Part shown: piece by piece, positions 6,253-10,161 of the stretch | How positions within the stretch are numbered: the first letter of the stretch is position 1 | How the letters are laid out: every line of letters starts with the position of its first letter | Source: Oscillospiraceae bacterium | Lineage (GTDB): Bacteria; Bacillota; Clostridia; Oscillospirales; Ruminococcaceae | Direction: 5' to 3' | DNA: 10,161 nucleotides | Assembly: GCA_022511485.1 (NCBI GenBank) | Contig: JAFLUJ010000357.1 | Span: 1 to 10,161, forward strand | The notes under the pieces: model-generated | Told to the model about the DNA's origin: nothing | What the model saw: only the letters and a program-made list of their open reading frames with translations | Database searches by the model: none | Translations under genes and position numbers: made by a program

Positions 6253-8499
6253 TCAGGCAACATCAAGATCAGTCCATTCATATTCAATAAGAACAGACTC
6301 AATATCGTCAGTTGAATTATCAGAATTTGTTGTATCATCAGAATTATCGGTATCTGTTGAATTATCTGAATCATCAGGATTTGTTGTATCATCAGAATTA
6401 TCGGTATCTGTTGAATTATTTGAATCATCAGGATTTGTTGTATCATCAGAATTATCGGTATCTGTTGAATTATCTGAATCATCAGGATTTGTTGTATCAT
6501 CAGAATTATCATTATCTGTTGAATTATCTGAATCATCAGGATTTGTTGTATCATCAGAATTATCGTTATCTGTTGTATTATCAGGATTATCGATATCTGT
6601 TGTATTATCAGAATTATCAGAATCTGTTGTATCGTCCGGAGTATCAGAATCTGTATCTGCTGTGCCGTCTAACGAAGAATCATCAGAATCATCTTCATCT
6701 TCGACTATAAGCGGTTCAATTTTGAACGTAAGGGATACGTCTATGATGTCATCATTAGTCCATTCGGCATCTGATGAAGCCTGACCATGGATCTTAAAGT
6801 ACCCTTTTGTTGTTATATCTGAACCGGCAGGAAGTACAAGCACATCCTTAGATATTTTGTTATTTGAAAAAATTATTTGATTTTCGGTATCAGAATAACA
6901 GAATCCGTAGTGACCTTTCAGGTTTGAAGCTTCAAGGTACATAAAGATCGATTTGACGCCCTCATTACCCTTTAGTGCCTCTGATGAAAGTTTAACACTT
7001 TCAGATGTTGTTACACAAACCTCAGCAACGATCTTTACATCACAGTTGCTATTGTTGATGATAGTGTATTCCGGACTTACAATATCATCAACAAAGACGC
7101 CGTCAGGCGTAGAAACGTTCAGGTTATATGGGTTTATCATAATATATATTGATGATGGAAGAGTTACGTTAATTATGGGAGCTATGTCTAATATATCTTT
7201 GTCATCATCTTCAGTGTCTTCAGTATCGGTATTTTCGATATCGGTATTTTCGGTATCAGTATCTTCTGTATCGGTATCTCCTGTCGTTTCATTTTCATCT
7301 GTTAAATTTCCCTCTGAATCAGAGTTTTCAGAATCACTGTCAGGATCCAATGTTTCATCAGTATCAGGTATTTCATCTCCTAAGGAAGGTTCATTATTTT
7401 CATCATCACTATCAGGTGTGTCTAAAGAAGAATCATGATCGTTTTTGTTGTCATCGTCATTATCTGAATCTGAAGTATCATTATCAGAATTTTCATTGTC
7501 CGAATCTGTATTATCAGCATTATTATTATCATCGTTTTCATCGTCATCGTCGTCATCTGGTACATAATCTTCAAGGATCTCGTCATCATCGTCATCGTCG
7601 TCATCCGGTACATAATCTTCAAGGATCTCGTCATCATCATCCATCGGATAATCTATTGTGAAATCACTGTCGAACTCTTCACCAGGTTCAGTGTAATCAA
7701 GCTGGGGAAGTTCTTCATTATTAGGATCAAAATAGCCATCATTATATCGGTCATTATTAACGTTATTATCATCGGATGTGTTGTCAGGATCTGTAGTTTC
7801 GTTATCGCTATCGGTTGATTCACTGTCAGAATCTGTAGTTTCGTTATCAGTATCGATTGATTCGTTGTCAGGATCTTTAGTTTCGTTATCGTTATCGGTT
7901 AATTCGCTGTCAGTGTCGGGAGTTTCATTATCGGTATCGGTTGATCCGCTGTCAGGATCGGTAGTTTCGTTATCGTTATCGGCTGATTCACTATCAGGCT
8001 CTGTAGTTTCGTTATCGGTATCGGTTGATTCGTCATCAGAATCGGAAGTTTCATCATCGGCATCGCCGTTATCGGAATTATCGTTATCAGCGTAACCGTT
8101 ATCAGTATCGCTCTTATCGGTATCAGTGGATTCACTGTCATTATTATCAGCTTCGTTATTATCTCCGCCATCGACAATGGGAGGAGCTTCCTGCGAAACA
8201 TCTTCCTCTGTAGTATTGCTGTCGGGATCGGTGGAAGATTCTCCGCCGCCGTTAGAAGATGTATCCTCAGGGATCATATCCATATTGCTATTATTTTCGT
8301 TTTGATTCTGATCATCGGGATCAAAACGAGACTCAGATCCGTTATCATCGGGAAGCTCATTGACGATTCCAGCTTCGCCGGAGGTATCGAACCCATTTAT
8401 ATCATAATCAGCGAAAGATGTCAGAGGCATTACAGCGCAAGCGGTAAGAGCGATGACCGATGCGATTGCTCCTTTAAAAAGTCTTGTTACTTTTTTCAC
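6253..8499 (-). CDS. Exported, repeat-rich, extremely acidic surface or secreted protein
   Basis: A 748-residue protein of unrecognised family. The GTG start (8497-8499) is supported by AAAGGAG nine bases upstream (8509-8515). An N-terminal signal peptide (basic MKKVTRLFK, then a hydrophobic core) could be cut after TSFA at residue 30. LTAC (18-21) also fits a lipobox, but the hydrophobic stretch continues past Cys21, so ordinary signal peptidase cleavage is favoured. Most of the mature chain is low-complexity Asp/Ser/Thr/Asn/Glu, including 14-residue repeats at about 147-244, two 16-residue DDDD...EILEDYVP copies near 286-316 and 18-residue repeats at about 640-730. One ordered beta-rich domain lies at about 435-600 (begins ILDIAPIINVTLPSS, ends VSLTFKIEP). 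No LPXTG sorting signal or C-terminal membrane helix is present; the tail is ESVLIEYEWTDLDVA. Asp-rich repeats might bind divalent cations or act as a solvated stalk (inference). Confidence 0.9.
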   Translation of the reverse strand: MKKVTRLFKGAIASVIALTACAVMPLTSFADYDINGFDTSGEAGIVNELPDDNGSESRFDPDDQNQNENNSNMDMIPEDTSSNGGGESSTDPDSNTTEEDVSQEAPPIVDGGDNNEADNNDSESTDTDKSDTDNGYADNDNSDNGDADDETSDSDDESTDTDNETTEPDSESADNDNETTDPDSGSTDTDNETPDTDSELTDNDNETKDPDNESIDTDNETTDSDSESTDSDNETTDPDNTSDDNNVNNDRYNDGYFDPNNEELPQLDYTEPGEEFDSDFTIDYPMDDDDEILEDYVPDDDDDDDDEILEDYVPDDDDDDENDDNNNADNTDSDNENSDNDTSDSDNDDDNKNDHDSSLDTPDSDDENNEPSLGDEIPDTDETLDPDSDSENSDSEGNLTDENETTGDTDTEDTDTENTDIENTDTEDTEDDDKDILDIAPIINVTLPSSIYIMINPYNLNVSTPDGVFVDDIVSPEYTIINNSNCDVKIVAEVCVTTSESVKLSSEALKGNEGVKSIFMYLEASNLKGHYGFCYSDTENQIIFSNNKISKDVLVLPAGSDITTKGYFKIHGQASSDAEWTNDDIIDVSLTFKIEPLIVEDEDDSDDSSLDGTADTDSDTPDDTTDSDNSDNTTDIDNPDNTTDNDNSDDTTNPDDSDNSTDNDNSDDTTNPDDSDNSTDTDNSDDTTNPDDSNNSTDTDNSDDTTNPDDSDNSTDTDNSDDTTNSDNSTDDIESVLIEYEWTDLDVA
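6312..6590 (-). repeat. 54-bp tandem repeat in the acidic protein (C-terminal)
   Basis: The plus-strand marker TTTGTTGTATCATCAGAATT recurs at 6326, 6380, 6434, 6488 and 6542, exactly 54 bp apart. Each unit encodes 18 residues such as NSDDTTNPDDSDNSTDTD. Copies differ by a few bases (Asp/Asn and Thr/Asn swaps), and a degenerate tail continues to about 6650. The period is in frame, so copy-number change would alter length only. Confidence 0.92.
7549..7640 (-). repeat. 48-bp direct repeat in the acidic protein (middle)
   Basis: GGTACATAATCTTCAAGGAT occurs at 7559 and again at 7607, 48 bp apart, with matching GTCATC-rich flanks. Each copy encodes a 16-residue DDDDDDDDEILEDYVP unit. The two copies are nearly identical (one T/C difference just before the marker), which suggests a recent duplication. 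GTCATC runs around them encode poly-Asp. Confidence 0.88.
7785..8070 (-). repeat. 42-bp tandem repeat in the acidic protein (N-terminal)
   Basis: The marker GTTTC(G/A)T(T/C)ATC recurs on the plus strand at 7796, 7838, 7880, 7922, 7964, 8006 and 8048, always 42 bp apart. Units encode 14 residues of the type SESTDTDNETTDPD, with the NET core best kept and the rest varying among Asp, Ser, Pro, Gly, Leu and Lys. The copies are more diverged than those of the 54-bp array, so this array is probably older. Confidence 0.92.
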
Positions 8500-8919
8500 T
8501 GACCGACACTCCTTTCATAGAAACATTTATTTAAAAATAAAGATAATTATATCAAAAGATATTTTTAGTTAAGCATAGTATATCACTGCCATAAAATTAA
8601 TTCAATAATAATTGTTGTATAATATATTATTATTATGTTAATGATAGGAATCAATTGCAGTGCGATTGAAATCGTAATTATTTTGAACAAATATAGATGA
8701 AATATTAACGATACAGAATTGCTTAATAATTTTACATGGAAACAAGCGTGATTATGAATGGAAATTTACTTCTATATTAATAAATATATATACTATCATA
8801 CCGGGATGCTTCTCGGAGTGCTCGAGACAAGTGCAAAGAAATTAATTAATAGTTAGGAATATGTGTATAAATATGCGCAAAACATAGATAATGTGTTGAG
8901 ATGGTTTACGCTGTTTTTT
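8500..8919. other. AT-rich gap between the DUF4317 and acidic-protein genes
   Basis: No gene is apparent in these 420 bases on either strand. The part next to 8500 holds the ribosome binding site and probable promoter of the acidic-protein gene. Elsewhere there are short palindromes only: TCTCG-GAGTGCT-CGAGA (8811-8827), CGATT-GA-AATCG near 8664-8680, and ACATAGA (8882-8888) facing TCTATGT (8919-8925), which overlaps the DUF4317 stop and could act as a weak terminator, as TTTT follows on the minus strand. Confidence 0.5.
8546..8554 (-). promoter_or_regulatory. Probable extended -10 promoter of the acidic-protein gene
   Basis: Read on the minus strand, 8554-8546 is TGATATAAT, a perfect TATAAT with the upstream TGn of an extended -10 element. 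The expected -35 position (about 8569-8574) has no good TTGACA match, which is tolerated by extended -10 promoters. The start point would be near 8539, giving a 40-nt leader with AAAGGAG at 8515-8509 before the GTG. Confidence 0.5.
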
Positions 8920-10053
8920 CTATGTAAGGATTGTAGTAAGTCCGTTAATTGAAATGCTTGGGTCATCAAGGTCAATTACAAGACATCTTCTGCCGCCGAT
9001 GACACTTGTCCGAACCTTATCAGTTGCATCCCGGCTGATATTTATCGTTATCTCCGGAGTTGCAAGAACGGTTTTTCTGTCTATGAGATTTTCAGCGGTA
9101 AGTCCTTCTGCGTCTCCGACCTTTTCTTTGAAAACCGCAGGGAGAGCTTCTAATTTTTCACTGCTGACCCCGGCATCGGAAAGGATGATATGCAGCTTGT
9201 TGTCATCAATAATTGGAAGCTCGGTCTCGTTGCGGGAGCTGTCAACGATCTCCCGCAGAGCGTCATTTACCTGTGTGATAACAGTGTAACTCAGCTCGTC
9301 AGCAACAACATCGGTAAGGATCTGGTGGAAATGCTCTCTTTCACCTTGGCAGGACATGGTAAATCCACAGCCAAGAACGTCCTCAACTACAGATATGTTA
9401 GGCTTCTTGGGAGTTTTTGTATAGTACATTACACTATTGACATCGGGACTTCTGTCACTGAAAATGGGATAAAGGAATCCGTCTGTGGGAGCGCGGCTCA
9501 CTATCAGGTCGGTGTTGGCTTTTTTCACGATGACGTTTTTCTCACTGTCAAACATAAGACCGTCGTCTCCGGTGCAGACAGGACATATTGCTGTAACAAT
9601 AAAATTGTACTCCTCGGGGGCATTGTCCAGAGCTTCGTCATTTTTATCACGGGTCATGATACTGTAGCTGCATGATCCTATTATAATAGTATATGCCATT
9701 TCGTATTCCATGTTATTGATGATACGGGTCAGCAGACGGTCGTTGGAGACCTCGTCCTCCAGCTTGTTTTTCATAGCAGAGTACAGATCGATTTGAGCGC
9801 CATTCTCCTGATATGCCTCCCGGGGAAATTCATATTCAGTAAGGTTCTTTCCGACACTCCCTCCCAGAACCTTTTTAAGCGATTCCATCATTACTGCTCC
9901 TTCGTCCTCCGGAATAAGGGCGTACAGCTTATTATCCTTGCAGCGAAGATTTTTCTGAGGATCTACATAAGCAGACACTATCCGGTTAAGGGTGAAAAAT
10001 CCGCTGGAATCGGTAAAGTTCTTTTTTATCTCAGCTACTTCCTTTTTATTCAT
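8920..10053 (-). CDS. DUF4317 family protein
   Basis: A 377-residue soluble protein without signal peptide or membrane helix, recognised as DUF4317 from its characteristic opening (MNKKEVAEIKKNFT, then RIVSAYVD at about 24-31) and overall layout. The family is common in gut Clostridia and has no established function. Visible features are a CPVC dicysteine motif at 157-160, a YPIFSDRSPDVNSVMYYTK segment at about 195-213, a second Cys pair at 229 and 235, and a beta-rich C-terminal part (about 335-366). The spaced cysteines might bind a metal or form a redox pair, but this is only inference. The start has AAAGGA nine bases upstream. The gene ends in TAG, an intact natural use of that codon. It stands alone, 420 bases upstream of the acidic-protein gene on the same strand. 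Confidence 0.93.
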   Translation of the reverse strand: MNKKEVAEIKKNFTDSSGFFTLNRIVSAYVDPQKNLRCKDNKLYALIPEDEGAVMMESLKKVLGGSVGKNLTEYEFPREAYQENGAQIDLYSAMKNKLEDEVSNDRLLTRIINNMEYEMAYTIIIGSCSYSIMTRDKNDEALDNAPEEYNFIVTAICPVCTGDDGLMFDSEKNVIVKKANTDLIVSRAPTDGFLYPIFSDRSPDVNSVMYYTKTPKKPNISVVEDVLGCGFTMSCQGEREHFHQILTDVVADELSYTVITQVNDALREIVDSSRNETELPIIDDNKLHIILSDAGVSSEKLEALPAVFKEKVGDAEGLTAENLIDRKTVLATPEITINISRDATDKVRTSVIGGRRCLVIDLDDPSISINGLTTILT

Positions 10054-10091
10054 AAGTGATTTTCCTTTCTATTATAATTATTCAGTCAGCT

Positions 10092-10125
10092 AATGGCGTT
10101 CACGTTGTTGATCGTGTACGCCATT
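10092..10125 (-). promoter_or_regulatory. Hairpin upstream of the DUF4317 gene
   Basis: AATGGCGTTCACG (10092-10104) and CGTGTACGCCATT (10113-10125) pair over 13 positions with one T-T mismatch and an 8-nt loop, about 40 bases before the ATG. No T-run follows on either side that would make a terminator. It could be a leader-RNA structure or an operator palindrome. A smaller palindrome, AATAC-A-GTATT, lies just upstream at 10137-10147. Confidence 0.45.
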
Positions 10126-10161
10126 GGTGGTTTGCAATACAGTATTGGTTTTTACGATAAT

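Noticed and set aside
6312..6710. Long plus-strand open frame (Tyr/Asn/Leu/His repeats) opposite the acidic protein
   Set aside because: It is the antisense shadow of the 54-bp repeats. It has no ribosome binding site, no signal sequence and no natural protein composition. The minus-strand gene has a signal peptide, an ordered domain and a good ribosome binding site.
7778..8095. Plus-strand open frame of Ser/Val/Leu repeats
   Set aside because: This is the shadow of the 42-bp repeat array in the acidic-protein gene. The regular pattern comes only from the complement of Asp/Ser/Thr codons.
6253..8499. Acidic protein as an LPXTG-anchored Sdr-type adhesin or a dockerin/cohesin protein
   Set aside because: The Ser-Asp richness is superficially similar, but there is no LPXTG motif, no C-terminal helix with basic tail, and no dockerin calcium-loop pair was seen.
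10071..10076. TATAAT on the minus strand as the -10 box of the DUF4317 gene
   Set aside because: The start point would fall inside the ribosome binding site about ten bases before the ATG, and there is no -35 match. The AT-rich sequence makes a chance match likely.

Overview
The window looks like chromosomal DNA of a gut-type, low-to-moderate GC Firmicute, most likely Ruminococcus or a relative in the Oscillospiraceae/Ruminococcaceae. This rests on the DUF4317 protein family, purine-rich Shine-Dalgarno sites (AAGGTGG, AAAGGAG), a sigma-A promoter with consensus boxes, and intrinsic terminators. No RNA genes, CRISPR array, transposase or integrase were seen.

Plus-strand half (about 1-5900). 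After a strong hairpin at the window edge, a near-consensus promoter (TTGACA, 17 bp, TATACT) drives an ABC ATPase and two six-helix membrane proteins. The ATPase has Glu where most relatives have the Q-loop Gln, so the trio resembles the BcrA/LanFEG type of peptide-antibiotic export and immunity transporters. Between the two permease genes lies a run of small hairpins, the last of which buries the only plausible ribosome binding site of the second permease. Next come an unrecognised membrane-anchored protein (coiled coil, Thr/Glu-rich stalk, helical C-terminal domain), a MoxR-type AAA+ ATPase and a DUF58 protein. The DUF58 gene is interrupted by one in-frame TAG, with the rest of the domain continuing in the same frame behind it. 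All genes point the same way and the first clear terminator-like hairpin is at 5869-5892, so one transcript of about 5.7 kb is possible. Internal promoters cannot be excluded.

Boundary (about 5823-6252). The region holds that hairpin, a GC-rich inverted-repeat patch that looks like an intergenic repeat, and an 18-bp perfect-stem bidirectional terminator between the convergent gene sets.

Minus-strand half (about 6253-10053). A 748-residue exported, extremely acidic Asp/Ser/Thr/Asn protein carries three tandem repeats of different period (54, 48 and 42 bp, all in frame) around one ordered domain of about 165 residues. Upstream of it, after a 420-bp AT-rich gap, is a DUF4317 protein with a hairpin in its leader region.

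As a working picture, the plus-strand cluster looks like an envelope-related unit: an export or immunity ABC transporter next to a MoxR/DUF58 pair and an anchored surface protein. No transglutaminase or VWA gene follows DUF58 here, and DUF58 itself is broken. The acidic protein is probably a surface or secreted stalk-like protein. Functional links between the two halves are not shown by the sequence.
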